Source: JABLTI01 sp035528035
Lineage (GTDB): Archaea; Asgardarchaeota; Heimdallarchaeia; JABLTI01
Reading direction: 5' to 3'
Length of the DNA stretch: 64,000 nucleotides
NCBI GenBank assembly: GCA_035528035.1
Contig: DATKZI010000044.1
Location: 1 to 64,000, forward strand
In this document: piece after piece, positions 35,218 to 44,656 of the stretch
How the letters are laid out: every line of letters starts with the position of its first letter
Numbering within the stretch: the stretch's first letter is position 1
Program-made: the position numbers and the translations under genes
Notes under the pieces: generated by a model
The model's input: the letters and a program-made list of their open reading frames with translations, nothing else
What the model was told of the DNA's origin: nothing
Databases searched by the model: none

Positions 35218-35466
35218 ATGGCCAGTGCTTATGTTTTAATAAATACCGAGATTGGCGGTGAAGAAGATGTCATTGCCCAATTGAAGAATATGAAAGAGGT
35301 TGAAGAAGTTTCAGTAGTTTATGGTGTTTATGATATTGTTGCTAAAATTACTTCTGATACAATGGAGAACTTAAAGGAAATTATTACAACCAAAGTTAGA
35401 CACTTGAATAAAGTTCGTTCTACTATGACCATGATAGCTGCTGAATCAAGAATCATCAAAAAGTGA
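35218..35466 (+). CDS. Stand-alone Lrp/AsnC ligand-binding (RAM) domain protein
   Basis: An 82-residue effector domain without a DNA-binding part. The motif ASAYVLINTEIGGEEDVIAQL then VSVVYGVYDIVAKI and RSTMTMIAAES matches the RAM fold that binds amino acids. The ATG at 35218 is chosen because the paralogue at 35621-35854 starts at the same point; an ATG at 35188 would add ten residues that are not conserved. May modulate a full-length Lrp by co-assembly, which is inference. Confidence 0.85.
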   Translation: MASAYVLINTEIGGEEDVIAQLKNMKEVEEVSVVYGVYDIVAKITSDTMENLKEIITTKVRHLNKVRSTMTMIAAESRIIKK

Positions 35467-35620
35467 AGGGACAACTCTTCATCTCTTCTTTTTTATTTAC
35501 TAATTTTTTATTATATAAAAAAACTTTTTGCGAAAAGAAAGAAAAATAATTCTTGTGAGATAATATTATCTCACTTTTTATTTTGCTGAAAAAGCTTAGA
35601 CATATTAGCAAATTTTATGT

Positions 35621-35854
35621 TTATTCTTGACTAGCAATCATAGTCATAGTTGATCTTACTTTGTTTAAATGTCGAACTTTTGAAGTGATGATTTCTTTCA
35701 AGACTTCCATAGTATCTGCTTGGAGCTTAACAATTACGTCGTAAACACCATAAACAACGCTTACTTCTACTACTTCTTTCATTGCTTTTAGTTGTTCAAC
35801 AACTTCTTGTTCTCCACCAATTTCGGAATTAATAAGTACATATGCTTTTGCCAC
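35621..35854 (-). CDS. Stand-alone RAM domain protein, inverted paralogue
   Basis: 77 aa, closely similar to the product of 35218-35466 along its whole length (AKAYVLINSEIGGEQEVVEQL; VSVVYGVYDVIVKL; KVRHLNKVRSTMTMIA). The two genes point at each other, so they came from an inverted duplication. The upstream dehydrogenase gene lies on the same strand 118 bases away. Amino-acid sensing role as for the paralogue, unproven. Confidence 0.85.
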   Translation of the reverse strand: MAKAYVLINSEIGGEQEVVEQLKAMKEVVEVSVVYGVYDVIVKLQADTMEVLKEIITSKVRHLNKVRSTMTMIASQE

Positions 35855-35972
35855 GTTAAATCAAACTCCTAATGAGCTTATTATCAATCTGAAAGAAAAG
35901 TGTTTTGATTTATTAGAGTTTTCTAAGGACTAAACTTTGATTAAATATTTCTATTTTTTCATTTTTTAATTT

Positions 35973-36959
35973 TTAGGGGTTAAAAATTTCAGGATTGATA
36001 CAGTTAGGAGGGATTTTACCAGCTAATACTGCTAAGAGATTTTCAGCTACGATCATTCCCATCTTTGTTCTTGTATCAATGGTAGCTGTACCGATATGAG
36101 CTGTTACAATTACATTATCAAGATCAATTAGTCCTGCTGTTAATTCAGGTTCATGTTCATAAACGTCCAATGCAGCTCCAGCAATTTTTTCTTCCTTCAT
36201 GCATTTCACTAATGCTTTTTCATCAATTACTAGACCACGTGAGGTGTTTATTAAATAAGCAGTGTCTTTCATTAAATCTATTTCTTTTTCACCTATGAGA
36301 TATCTAGTTTCATCTGTCAATGGAACATGTAAAGTAACAAAATCGGAATTTTTCAATAATTCTTCTAGAGAAACAAATTTCGCTTGATAATTTTCTTCAA
36401 GATCTACATTACGATTTCTATTGGTATAGAGAATCTTCATATTGAATCCTTTAGCTGCTCTTTGGGCAACTGCGGAACCTATACGTCCAGCACCTATAAT
36501 TCCCAAAGTCTTTTCATAGATATCTCCACCCAAATGTAATAATGGGCCCCAACCTTTGAATTTGTTTTCTCGAGTAAATTTATCACTTTCAACTATCCTT
36601 CGAGCAATACTTAAGAGTAGAGCCATAGTGAGGTCAGCTGTTGTTTCGGTTAATACCCCTGGTGTATTTGTTACTGGTATCTTTCGTTCAGTAGCTGATT
36701 TTACATCTATGTTATTATAACCGACTGCATAATTAGCGATTAATTTTAATTGTTTGCCAGCATAGTCCATAATTTCAGTATCAATGGTATCAGTAAGTAA
36801 ACAAATTAATACCTCTTTGCCTTTTACCCCTTCCATAATTTCTTCCTTTGTTAATACACGATCTTCTTGATTCATTTCAAGATCAATATCATGAGATAAA
36901 ATATAATCAATAGCTTTTTGAGGTATTTTTCTTGTTAAGAAAACACTAGTTTTAGGCAT
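35973..36959 (-). CDS. D-isomer 2-hydroxyacid dehydrogenase (glyoxylate/hydroxypyruvate reductase-like)
   Basis: NAD(P)-dependent dehydrogenase, 328 aa. The dinucleotide motif is LGIIGAGRIGSAVA, with the catalytic Arg in INTSRGLVIDEKAL, Glu in DVYEHEPE and His in VTAHIGTATIDTR. It is similar to serA but forms a separate subgroup. The ATG at 36959 is preceded by GGAG with good spacing, so it is preferred over a TTG six codons earlier. May interconvert glyoxylate and glycolate or hydroxypyruvate and glycerate. Confidence 0.88.
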   Translation of the reverse strand: MPKTSVFLTRKIPQKAIDYILSHDIDLEMNQEDRVLTKEEIMEGVKGKEVLICLLTDTIDTEIMDYAGKQLKLIANYAVGYNNIDVKSATERKIPVTNTPGVLTETTADLTMALLLSIARRIVESDKFTRENKFKGWGPLLHLGGDIYEKTLGIIGAGRIGSAVAQRAAKGFNMKILYTNRNRNVDLEENYQAKFVSLEELLKNSDFVTLHVPLTDETRYLIGEKEIDLMKDTAYLINTSRGLVIDEKALVKCMKEEKIAGAALDVYEHEPELTAGLIDLDNVIVTAHIGTATIDTRTKMGMIVAENLLAVLAGKIPPNCINPEIFNP

Positions 36960-37083
36960 TTCTATAAACTCCAGCAATCTTCATATGACTTCCTAATATT
37001 TTATAAATCTTTTATGTTAAATGGAATACATAACTAATGCTTTTAAATAATGATTATTTTATAATATAATATTAAAATCTCAT

Positions 37084-38325
37084 TTGGAGGTAGACCAAAT
37101 TATAGTATTCTTTGTTGAACGATATTCGAAAAGTGACATTGGTGGAGTTAAATCCTATCTTAGACGTATAATAAACAGCTTGAATAAAACTAATAATGAA
37201 GCTATTATACTTACTCAAAAAACAAAACAAGATAATTTGGATGAAGAAATAATTGATGGTATAAAAGTCGTAAGACTTGAATGTGGAGATTTTATTGATA
37301 GGATTGAGGAGTTCAATAAATTACCAGAAGAAGAAAGGAATGCAAAAGCCAAGGAATTATTTAAGAAAAATGATATAGAGAAGACAGCTTTAAAATTAGC
37401 TAATGAATTAAATTCATTTATTTTAAAATATAAACCAAAAGCATTTCATTTTCATAATTCGTATTTCCTTTCACCTTATGCATTGTATTTTTTGAAACAG
37501 AATTACCGATATGAATTCCCTCCAAGTTATTATTTCTGGAGTCATAGTCCTTCTATGGATCTAGTATTACCTGATGGCTCAACAAGTAAATTATTTAGTG
37601 CATTAAAATCATTCCAAAATGAATACAAAGGGATTTTTGCTATCAGTCAATCAGTGAATGAGTCAATGATTAAATATGGAATTGATTCCAAATTGAGATA
37701 TTTAGGTGTAGATCTTACTGTTTTTTCAAAACGAGATAATCCCAAAACAATTACTCGAGAGATTTTAGGACTCCACCCAAAAGCATTTGTTATTTTATTC
37801 ACTGGTAGGATTCTAAAAGAAAAAGGATTAGATTTACTTCCAGAAATCTTCAAACAATTAATCCAACGAGATGAAAAATACGTTATAATCAATTTCCTCA
37901 TAACTGGAGATGGTGATTATAAATCAGAACTTCAAAATAAAATCAAAGAATTAGGTTTTGAAAAAAACTTCCATTTTATACGAGCTCAAAATGAAGATGA
38001 GTTAGTTGATATCTATTCTCTTGCTGATTGTTTTATCTTACCTTCACGAAGAGAAGCTTTAGGTTTATCTTTATTGGAAGCTTTGAGTTGTTCTCTTCCT
38101 TCTATAGCTACCGATCTACCAGGTATAAGAGAATTAATTATCCATACCAAAAATGGCTTATTGGTTCCAATGGATAACATTTCTGAATATTTACGTTGGA
38201 TAACTGGACTTTATTCTAATGCTAACTTGAGGGAAAATCTTAAACTCAATTCGAGGAAATCAGTTAAAGAACTTTTTAGTTATGAGACTCATCTAAATTT
38301 CTTTATTAAGAGATTAACCAGATGA
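37084..38325 (+). CDS. Glycosyltransferase family 4
   Basis: 413-residue GT-B-fold enzyme. The N-terminal acceptor domain starts with FFVERYSKSDIGGVKSYLRR; the C-terminal donor domain carries FTGRILKEKGLDLLPEIFKQL, then FHFIRAQNEDELVDIYSLAD and the E-x7-E region SRREALGLSLLEALSC, typical of GT4. TTG at 37084 is the only reasonable start, with a GGAGG ribosome-binding sequence overlapping it, so the exact first codon is uncertain. Transfers an activated sugar to an unknown acceptor (lipid, glycan or small molecule). Confidence 0.87.
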   Translation: MEVDQIIVFFVERYSKSDIGGVKSYLRRIINSLNKTNNEAIILTQKTKQDNLDEEIIDGIKVVRLECGDFIDRIEEFNKLPEEERNAKAKELFKKNDIEKTALKLANELNSFILKYKPKAFHFHNSYFLSPYALYFLKQNYRYEFPPSYYFWSHSPSMDLVLPDGSTSKLFSALKSFQNEYKGIFAISQSVNESMIKYGIDSKLRYLGVDLTVFSKRDNPKTITREILGLHPKAFVILFTGRILKEKGLDLLPEIFKQLIQRDEKYVIINFLITGDGDYKSELQNKIKELGFEKNFHFIRAQNEDELVDIYSLADCFILPSRREALGLSLLEALSCSLPSIATDLPGIRELIIHTKNGLLVPMDNISEYLRWITGLYSNANLRENLKLNSRKSVKELFSYETHLNFFIKRLTR

Positions 38326-38371
38326 GGAGACGATGTCTAGCGGTAAATAATTAAAATATTGCAAATAAGAG

Positions 38372-39292
38372 ATGATTATAATGCCAGAAGATTTGGATTT
38401 TTATCTAGCAAATCAAGATGATTTAGAAGGTATTTTCAAAATTATTGATATGACAGGATGGGGTGAAACCTATGAGGATATTTCAAGAGTTATTAATAAT
38501 CCCAGTAATCGATATATCACTGTTTTTAATCCTAAAACATTTGAGTTTACTGGTATTACCTTAATGGTTCTCAATGGTAGAATTGGTTTTATAGGGCATG
38601 TAATAGTTATTCCTGAATATCGTAAAATGGGGATAGGTGAGGAATTAATGAAAGAGGCAATTAATTACATGAAATTCCATGGTTGCACAACCATTAAACT
38701 TGATGCTGTTGAAAAAGCAATTAGTCTATATGAAAGGGTAGGATTCAAATTTGAAATTAATTCTCTTAGATATTTGAAGGAATTGAATGATCCAAAAGAT
38801 ATCGATGATCTGTTAAAGATTTGCTCATCTGTCAAACAAGAAAATCCAGTACAAAATGCGACCGGAGATGATTTAGCACAGATTTTTGAGGTTGATAATA
38901 AAATATTTGAGGGAAATCGAGAGGATTTTCTTTTTGCTTTATTTGATGATTTTCCTAATCTTGCTTTTATTTCTCGAGATTCTACTGATGAACTAGTTGG
39001 TTATCTTTTTGGAACTTTCAGGAATGGTATGGTAAAATTACGCGCAGGAATTTGCGATTCATTCAGTACTGCTATTCATTTAATAAATGCTGCACTAACT
39101 GCTTGTAAGAATCTAAAGGGACTAAAGTCAATAAAAATTGGTATTACTGAAAATAGTACTTATGGTATACAAGTAATGGAAAAATTAGGATTTGAAAAAA
39201 TAGGTCAATCCTATCGTATGTATTGGGGTAAAGAGACAGAAGCAACAAAAAATCCAATGATTTTTGCTATTGGTGACCCAGCGAAAGGATAA
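38372..39292 (+). CDS. Tandem GNAT acetyltransferase
   Basis: 306 aa with two GNAT units. The first (residues about 5-130) has VIVIPEYRKMGIGEELMKEAINYMKF and AISLYERVGFKFE. The second (about 155-300) has STAIHLINAALTACKNLKGLKSI and ENSTYGIQVMEKLGFEKIG but no clear R/Q-x-x-G-x-G/A acetyl-CoA loop, so it may be non-catalytic. It ends 6 bases before the convergent gene. The substrate is unknown. Alternative start ATG at 38381. Confidence 0.78.
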   Translation: MIIMPEDLDFYLANQDDLEGIFKIIDMTGWGETYEDISRVINNPSNRYITVFNPKTFEFTGITLMVLNGRIGFIGHVIVIPEYRKMGIGEELMKEAINYMKFHGCTTIKLDAVEKAISLYERVGFKFEINSLRYLKELNDPKDIDDLLKICSSVKQENPVQNATGDDLAQIFEVDNKIFEGNREDFLFALFDDFPNLAFISRDSTDELVGYLFGTFRNGMVKLRAGICDSFSTAIHLINAALTACKNLKGLKSIKIGITENSTYGIQVMEKLGFEKIGQSYRMYWGKETEATKNPMIFAIGDPAKG

Positions 39293-39298
39293 AGAAGA

Positions 39299-40195
39299 TT
39301 AGAAATGAAAAGCAAAATTTTCCATAATCAATCTTGATCCTTCTGTTAAACTTTTAGCACTTACCATATAATGAATAATTTCAGTATCATCAAGCATTAG
39401 AGCAGATTCAATAATAATATTAGCATATCCACAACTAGCTAATTTTCCTCGATCATTCAAACTGTAATATTCACCCGAAGTCTGAAGTAATGGTGTCAAT
39501 TGTTCTAATGCTCCTGGAATCTCTCCGAGATGTATTTCCCCAGCTTTATCAAAAATAAAAGCTCGTATATTTTCACTAGTAACTTTGTTTGGCGCACCAG
39601 ATAAAAATTCAAAAATTAGTTGGATAATAATACTTGCTTCAATTCTTTTAGCTGAAAAACAATTCTCTTTATGCTTCACTTTAAGATTATTATTAGTTAT
39701 ACTATCAATAATTAAGTTCATTTCAGATTGGAAAAATTCAGCCCAATTTTCAGTGAATTTTATTTTTCTAAAATTAATTGATGGACATCGTAAGGTTGTT
39801 TGGAAGATCAAAATAGCTTTACCTAATGGTGTAAGATCATAATGAGAGTGTACTCCTCCAAAACCTTTATAGTACATCCCTTCTGATGGACCTTCTTTTT
39901 CTTGTATCATTAATCCAAGTTCGCCAAAAGCTTTGAGATATTTTTCAAAACCTGAGACTTTCTTTACACCTATTCTTTTTGCTATTATATCTGTTAAATC
40001 TTTTAGTCGACTAAAACGATTCAAATCTTTAGAATCGAAATACAATTCCAATTTCTTATCATAATTAAAAAAACGAGCTCTATTTAGTGGTTCTTCTAGA
40101 AAAGGTATTGTAGCAGCAGATGCTAAAATGGTAAAACATGATTCATTATCAAATTCTTTGATAATCTTTTGAGTTACTTCTCTGATTGAGCCCAA
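39299..40195 (-). CDS. Unrecognised protein, possibly winged-helix
   Basis: 298 aa that I do not recognise. The middle (residues about 55-125: FSRLKDLTDIIAKRIGVKKVSGFEKYLKAFGELGLM and YDLTPLGKAILIF) looks like a winged-helix arrangement, in which the T-P-L-G-K turn recalls DNA-binding regulators of archaea. The rest is helical, ending with NIIIESALMLDDTEIIHYMVSAKSL. No transmembrane segment. It could be a transcription regulator or an adapter; function unknown. Confidence 0.5.
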   Translation of the reverse strand: MGSIREVTQKIIKEFDNESCFTILASAATIPFLEEPLNRARFFNYDKKLELYFDSKDLNRFSRLKDLTDIIAKRIGVKKVSGFEKYLKAFGELGLMIQEKEGPSEGMYYKGFGGVHSHYDLTPLGKAILIFQTTLRCPSINFRKIKFTENWAEFFQSEMNLIIDSITNNNLKVKHKENCFSAKRIEASIIIQLIFEFLSGAPNKVTSENIRAFIFDKAGEIHLGEIPGALEQLTPLLQTSGEYYSLNDRGKLASCGYANIIIESALMLDDTEIIHYMVSAKSLTEGSRLIMENFAFHF

Positions 40196-40295
40196 TTTTA
40201 TCCACTTGTTTTAATTTATCTTCACTATTATATGTTAACAATCTCATAAAAAGTATCCTATTTTAGTTATATGGAAAAAAAGAAAGATATTCCCA

Positions 40296-41264
40296 TCAAT
40301 CATTTTTTTCAATTTCTTCGTCTATAGTTTTTTCCGAAGACAGAATCTCATCTTCCTTTTTTATCATAGATACTTTAATTTTAGTTGTTTCAATATCTTT
40401 GGTTGCTTCTATATCTGTAGTTATTTTAGCCTTCTTTTTCTTTCTCTCTCGGAGATAATAGATTAGATTAGAAATGACAAACATTGCTACTAGAATACCA
40501 AAAATAATAAAGAAATACATATTGAATTCTCCTGCGAGTTCTTTTATTTCTGCAGCAGGAAGAGCTAGCATTTCTTCAACTGAATAACTTCCAAGAGTTC
40601 GAACACCTAGCCAAGCATAGAAAATTGATCGAGGAATTGAACCTATAAATGTTGCAAGAAAATAATGCTTATCTTTAACATTTGCTAAACCAGCAGCGTA
40701 GCTTATTGGATCAAACATTATAACTGGAACTGCTCGTCCGACAATAATTGCCCATAATCCCCATTTCTCTATCCATTCATCAAAAATATATATGGTTCGT
40801 TTTAATATCCCCACTTTTTCTCCAGAAGCATCAATAATAGATCTTCCTCCTCTTTTTGATAAATAAAAAGTAACTATTGCGCTTAACATTGAACCAACAA
40901 GTCCAATTAGACTTCCCCAATATATACCGAAAATCATTCCTCCCGATAATAGAATTAATTCGGAAGGTATTGGTGCAAATAGACTTTGAACAATCATTAA
41001 ACCAAGGAAAATAAGTACTTGTAAAGCAATATGTAAACCAATAATTGGTTTTATGAAATAATCTCTAACTACTTTGAAAAGAAACTCTTTATCAACAATA
41101 ATTATAATTAGCAATGCTATTGAAATTAAAATAATAATTGTAAAAATTATTGCTAAAAGTATTTTATCTTTTGTCCAATTGAACTTCTTTGTTTCACTAA
41201 TTGTCTCTTTTTTGTTTTCAGCATTCTGATTAATTTCCATATCATTACTCAATGTTTCATTCAT
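40296..41264 (-). CDS. VTT-domain membrane protein (TVP38/TMEM64/DedA-like)
   Basis: 322 aa with at least five hydrophobic segments: residues about 33-58, 75-105 (GLHIALQVLIFLGLMIVQSLFAPI), 110-140, 170-195 and 245-265. The family region reads PSELILLSGGMIFGIYWGSLIGLVGSMLSAIVTFYLSKRGGRSII, followed by IVGRAVPVIMFDPISYAAGLANV. Members include eukaryotic TMEM41B/VMP1 lipid scramblases and bacterial DedA. Both ends are charged and cytoplasm-facing. A role in lipid movement is inferred from the family. Confidence 0.87.
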   Translation of the reverse strand: MNETLSNDMEINQNAENKKETISETKKFNWTKDKILLAIIFTIIILISIALLIIIIVDKEFLFKVVRDYFIKPIIGLHIALQVLIFLGLMIVQSLFAPIPSELILLSGGMIFGIYWGSLIGLVGSMLSAIVTFYLSKRGGRSIIDASGEKVGILKRTIYIFDEWIEKWGLWAIIVGRAVPVIMFDPISYAAGLANVKDKHYFLATFIGSIPRSIFYAWLGVRTLGSYSVEEMLALPAAEIKELAGEFNMYFFIIFGILVAMFVISNLIYYLRERKKKKAKITTDIEATKDIETTKIKVSMIKKEDEILSSEKTIDEEIEKND

Positions 41265-41469
41265 TCTGTTGTCCTCAGTTTAAGGATGAATTATCTCAAT
41301 TTAATCCCATAATTATCCGTTTGAATATCTATTACTAACATATAATATATATCTTCATATTTGCAAACTGAATAGATTATTAATGTCTATTGTAAGAATT
41401 GTAAATATAGAACAAAAATTAAAAAAGATAGCTTGGAAAAACTTACTATAGAAAAGAAGTGAATCATCA

Positions 41470-42561
41470 ATGACTCTAAAAGGATTATTAGATAAAAAAA
41501 ACTTAAGATATCTTTTTTTGGGTGGAAAGGGTGGTGTTGGAAAAACAATTTCAGCATCAGCAATAAGTATTGAATTTGCTAGGCATATTGATAGAGTTCT
41601 AGTTGTCAGTACTGATCCCGCACATTCATTATCTGATTGTTTTGATCAAGACCTTTCAGGGGGAGACCCTGTACGTATTGAAAGTGTTAAAGGTAATTTA
41701 TTTGGCATGGAACTTGAAGCTAAAAAAGGATATGAACAATTCAAACAAATGAGTCAAATGGGTGTACCTGGAATGAGTGATATGGGTTTACCTGGTTTTG
41801 GTGACTTAGGGAACACTTCAACTGAAAATGTTATCATAGAAGATGATAATGATGATTTTTCACCCAATACTGATAAATCTGGTGCATCACCTTTTGGTTT
41901 TAATATGCAAGATGCATTAGGTTTAGGTTCAGAATTATTAGGTGATGATTCAGTTCCTCCTGGTTCTGATGAAGCATTTGCTTTTGGAAAATTACTTGAA
42001 TTAATAGAAAGTAGCGATTATGATTTAGTTATCTTTGATACAGCACCAACTGGTCATACATTACGCTTATTAGCACTCCCCGATTACTTAGATAGTTTCA
42101 TTGGCAGATTGATTAAAATGCGATTAAGATTTGGTAATTTCTTTAAAAGCATAAGGGGAATTTTCGGAGGAAGGTCTGGAAAACAAGAAGATAATTCTCT
42201 AGAAACAATGGAAACGCTCAAGAAAGTGATAACTAAAGCACGTATAGAATTAGCTGATGATGAAAAAACGGAATTTATTCCAGTCACAATACCAACATTG
42301 ATGGCTCTATATGAAACTGAACGATTAATTAACTCATTAAATGAATATAGTATTCCAGTACTCAACTTGATTGTTAATCAATTAATTCCTCCTAGCAAAG
42401 ATTGTCCTTTCTGTTCAAAAAGATACGATATTCAAGAGAAAACAATGATGACTTTAAAACAATACTTTGGAGAATATAATTTTACAGAGGTACCAATGGT
42501 TCCTCAAGAAATTCGTGGAATTGAACAGTTACAAATACTAGCTAATATTCTTTTTAGCTAG
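41470..42561 (+). CDS. Get3/ArsA-family ATPase with Met-rich insert
   Basis: 363 aa. The deviant P-loop is GGKGGVGKTISAS (residues 18-30); then switch I VVSTDPAHSLSDCFDQDLSGG; switch II FDTAPTGHTLRLLALPDYL. A CPFC pair near residue 314 matches the zinc-binding dimer site of Get3/TRC40, which is absent in arsenite pumps, so a tail-anchored-protein targeting factor is favoured. An insert (about residues 90-160) is rich in Met, Gly and Asp (QMSQMGVPGMSDMGLPGFGD), where the substrate-binding helices lie in eukaryotic Get3. Likely partners: the EMC3-like insertase at 27831. Ends with a hairpin terminator. Confidence 0.9.
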   Translation: MTLKGLLDKKNLRYLFLGGKGGVGKTISASAISIEFARHIDRVLVVSTDPAHSLSDCFDQDLSGGDPVRIESVKGNLFGMELEAKKGYEQFKQMSQMGVPGMSDMGLPGFGDLGNTSTENVIIEDDNDDFSPNTDKSGASPFGFNMQDALGLGSELLGDDSVPPGSDEAFAFGKLLELIESSDYDLVIFDTAPTGHTLRLLALPDYLDSFIGRLIKMRLRFGNFFKSIRGIFGGRSGKQEDNSLETMETLKKVITKARIELADDEKTEFIPVTIPTLMALYETERLINSLNEYSIPVLNLIVNQLIPPSKDCPFCSKRYDIQEKTMMTLKQYFGEYNFTEVPMVPQEIRGIEQLQILANILFS

Positions 42562-42593
42562 AAATTTTAAATAAAAAATAATGAAAATTAAAA

Positions 42594-42619
42594 GTTGGAG
42601 TAAATCCAACTATTTTTTT
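42594..42619 (+). terminator. Hairpin terminator after the Get3 gene
   Basis: GTTGGA (42594-42599), loop of five bases, TCCAAC (42605-42610), then a run of seven T. It lies between two convergent genes. Confidence 0.65.
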
Positions 42620-42621
42620 GA

Positions 42622-42879
42622 TTATTCTAAGGGAGCTCTAATAGTAGCTATAGAATTATCATGAATTCCTTTAATTAGTAAATCTGCAGGATTTCCATAA
42701 ATCTTATCTTCTTCTACAGTTGCTTTTGTTTTAACTTTAAAAACAAATCTTCTTTTAGCAACAACAAGTTCTGCTTTTGTTTTAATACCTAATTCTTCTT
42801 TTAATTTTGGATGGATTACTAATTCACCTTCAAGGTTTGTTTCATCATGTAAAATTCTCAATCTTTTCTCTTTTACCAT
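42622..42879 (-). CDS. Small beta-rich protein of unknown function
   Basis: 85 aa. The sequence has KRLRILHDETNLEGELVIHP and KEELGIKTKAELVVAKRRFVFKVKT, which suggests a small beta barrel or AbrB-like swapped hairpin fold, but the similarity is weak. It ends with a segment (NPADLLIKGIHDNSIATIRAP) without obvious function. Separated from the convergent Get3 gene by the terminator. I do not recognise the family. Confidence 0.5.
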   Translation of the reverse strand: MVKEKRLRILHDETNLEGELVIHPKLKEELGIKTKAELVVAKRRFVFKVKTKATVEEDKIYGNPADLLIKGIHDNSIATIRAPLE

Positions 42880-43030
42880 TGCTTTTCATCACTCAACTAA
42901 TGATTCTCAATTTGAATGTTTTAAATACATACAATCGATTTCTTTAATTAATCTTTGCAATAAAATAGGATAAAAATAATGAAAAAAAATACTGAAATGT
43001 ATTTTTAATAAAGAAAAATTAAAGAAAGGA

Positions 43031-44503
43031 TTATGTTCCTTTCTGCGATCTCTTTCGTTTACGATACAATACAAAAGTTACAACTGTCGGAATGATAGCT
43101 ACGAAAACTATTGCAAAACTAATACCGATTGTTGTCCACCATTGTTTTGTATAATCAGGTTCTTCGATAAATGGTTCTATAACAATTTCAATTACATTTG
43201 AATAGAGTTTGTAGTTTGTTTCATTTAACAGCGTTTCTTGATTCACAAAATTATAAGTTACCACTGTAGGTTCTATCTTGAAAGCACCATTTATCTTTGG
43301 ATATATTGTATAATTAAAGTATCTTGATTCTCCTATTGATAAAACATCAATAGTCCAATCATCTTCTATACCTTTTGTATCAAAGACCCAATCTTGATAT
43401 ACAGGTTCTTCAATTCGAATGTTAGTTGCATTTACTATACCTGAATTTGTAATATTGATTAAAATTGTTACCGTTTCTTTAGTTGTATTAAAATAGAATA
43501 ATTCCGTATCATTGGATAATAGACCATCTATTTCGATTTGGAAATATTTTATTACACTTAACATTGGAACCTTCTTCGTCCAATCATTCCCCTCATAAAT
43601 TGGTTTGTAGACCTCAAGTTCCAACTCATTTGAGTATTCATCTAATACCCATAAATCATCATAGATTTTTAAGTAGGAAATATTACATGCAGGTATATTA
43701 TACATACCTAGTACTGAAGCATTTACTTCATATTGGAAAATTACACTATGACCCATCTGAACGTTACTATACTCATGGTATGTTTCCAGTAATGTAGTAT
43801 TATATTCAAAAACAGATATGTCACCTGGATCAGTTTCCCATAAAGTAATGTTAATGTTTTGAAATTCATAATTTGTAATATTTATTTTAATAATGAATTC
43901 TTTATCAATTTTTACTCTAGGTTCTTCAAAATATTCTTCGCCTTCAAAAACAATTGATTTATCTATAGTAACTGTAAGACCAAACTCATAAACTTTGAAG
44001 GTAACGTCTTCAGAATCGGACCAGTAGTAATCGGTACCATTTGTATAAGTCACATTTGCTACTCCAAAAGTATAGGAACCTGTGCGATGAGAAACAAAAT
44101 TATAGTTATGAAAAACGGTATTTCCGGAATCTATTTGAGTCCAGTTTTTATTAGGATCATCAATAGTAAACCAACTGTTTTTATAACCTATATTAGTCAA
44201 GTTGGATTCGGGATTTTCTAAATTAACTTCTGTAATTGGTACGGGACCATTGTTAGTTATTTGTATCCTAATGGTAACTGATTCTTCTAAAAATGTCTCA
44301 TAGTCACTGACTAATGTGGCAGATGCATTTCGATGAATAATGTATTTTGTAACTACAATATCTGTAGCTTTCGGTGTGAAATAAGTTATAGGATTTGTTT
44401 CATTAACAGCAGCTTTCGCAATCATTGTTCTGCTACCTACAAAGATAGTAGCTAACATTATTGAGGTCAATACTATTATCGTAAATATTCTTTGTTTCTT
44501 CAA
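43031..44503 (-). CDS. Surface protein with repeated Ig-like domains and C-terminal anchor
   Basis: 490 aa with an N-terminal signal peptide (TIIVLTSIMLATIFVGS), a long extracytoplasmic part with many N-x-S/T glycosylation sites, and one C-terminal membrane helix (residues about 455-480) followed by a basic tail RKRKRSQKGT. The ectodomain contains about three Ig-like or DUF11/CARDB-like units (e.g. SVTIRIQITNNGPVPITEVNL; EFIIKINITNYEFQNINITL; TVTILINITNSGIVNATNIRI). It is probably a cell-surface anchored protein. The layout (Ig-like domain, helix, short basic cytoplasmic end) is also that of TRAP-beta, a weak resemblance. Confidence 0.7.
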   Translation of the reverse strand: MKKQRIFTIIVLTSIMLATIFVGSRTMIAKAAVNETNPITYFTPKATDIVVTKYIIHRNASATLVSDYETFLEESVTIRIQITNNGPVPITEVNLENPESNLTNIGYKNSWFTIDDPNKNWTQIDSGNTVFHNYNFVSHRTGSYTFGVANVTYTNGTDYYWSDSEDVTFKVYEFGLTVTIDKSIVFEGEEYFEEPRVKIDKEFIIKINITNYEFQNINITLWETDPGDISVFEYNTTLLETYHEYSNVQMGHSVIFQYEVNASVLGMYNIPACNISYLKIYDDLWVLDEYSNELELEVYKPIYEGNDWTKKVPMLSVIKYFQIEIDGLLSNDTELFYFNTTKETVTILINITNSGIVNATNIRIEEPVYQDWVFDTKGIEDDWTIDVLSIGESRYFNYTIYPKINGAFKIEPTVVTYNFVNQETLLNETNYKLYSNVIEIVIEPFIEEPDYTKQWWTTIGISFAIVFVAIIPTVVTFVLYRKRKRSQKGT

Positions 44504-44656
44504 TTCAAGCCCTCATCATATGGTTTACTAGTTTACTCTATCGAAAAAAGCTTTAAAATAAAAAGCTTTCTTCTTTCTTCAAATCTCTTCATAGATGGAA
44601 ATTCTTCCTAATAAAATATTTTTCCTTTAATTCTATTTCACTATTTTATAGTATAT

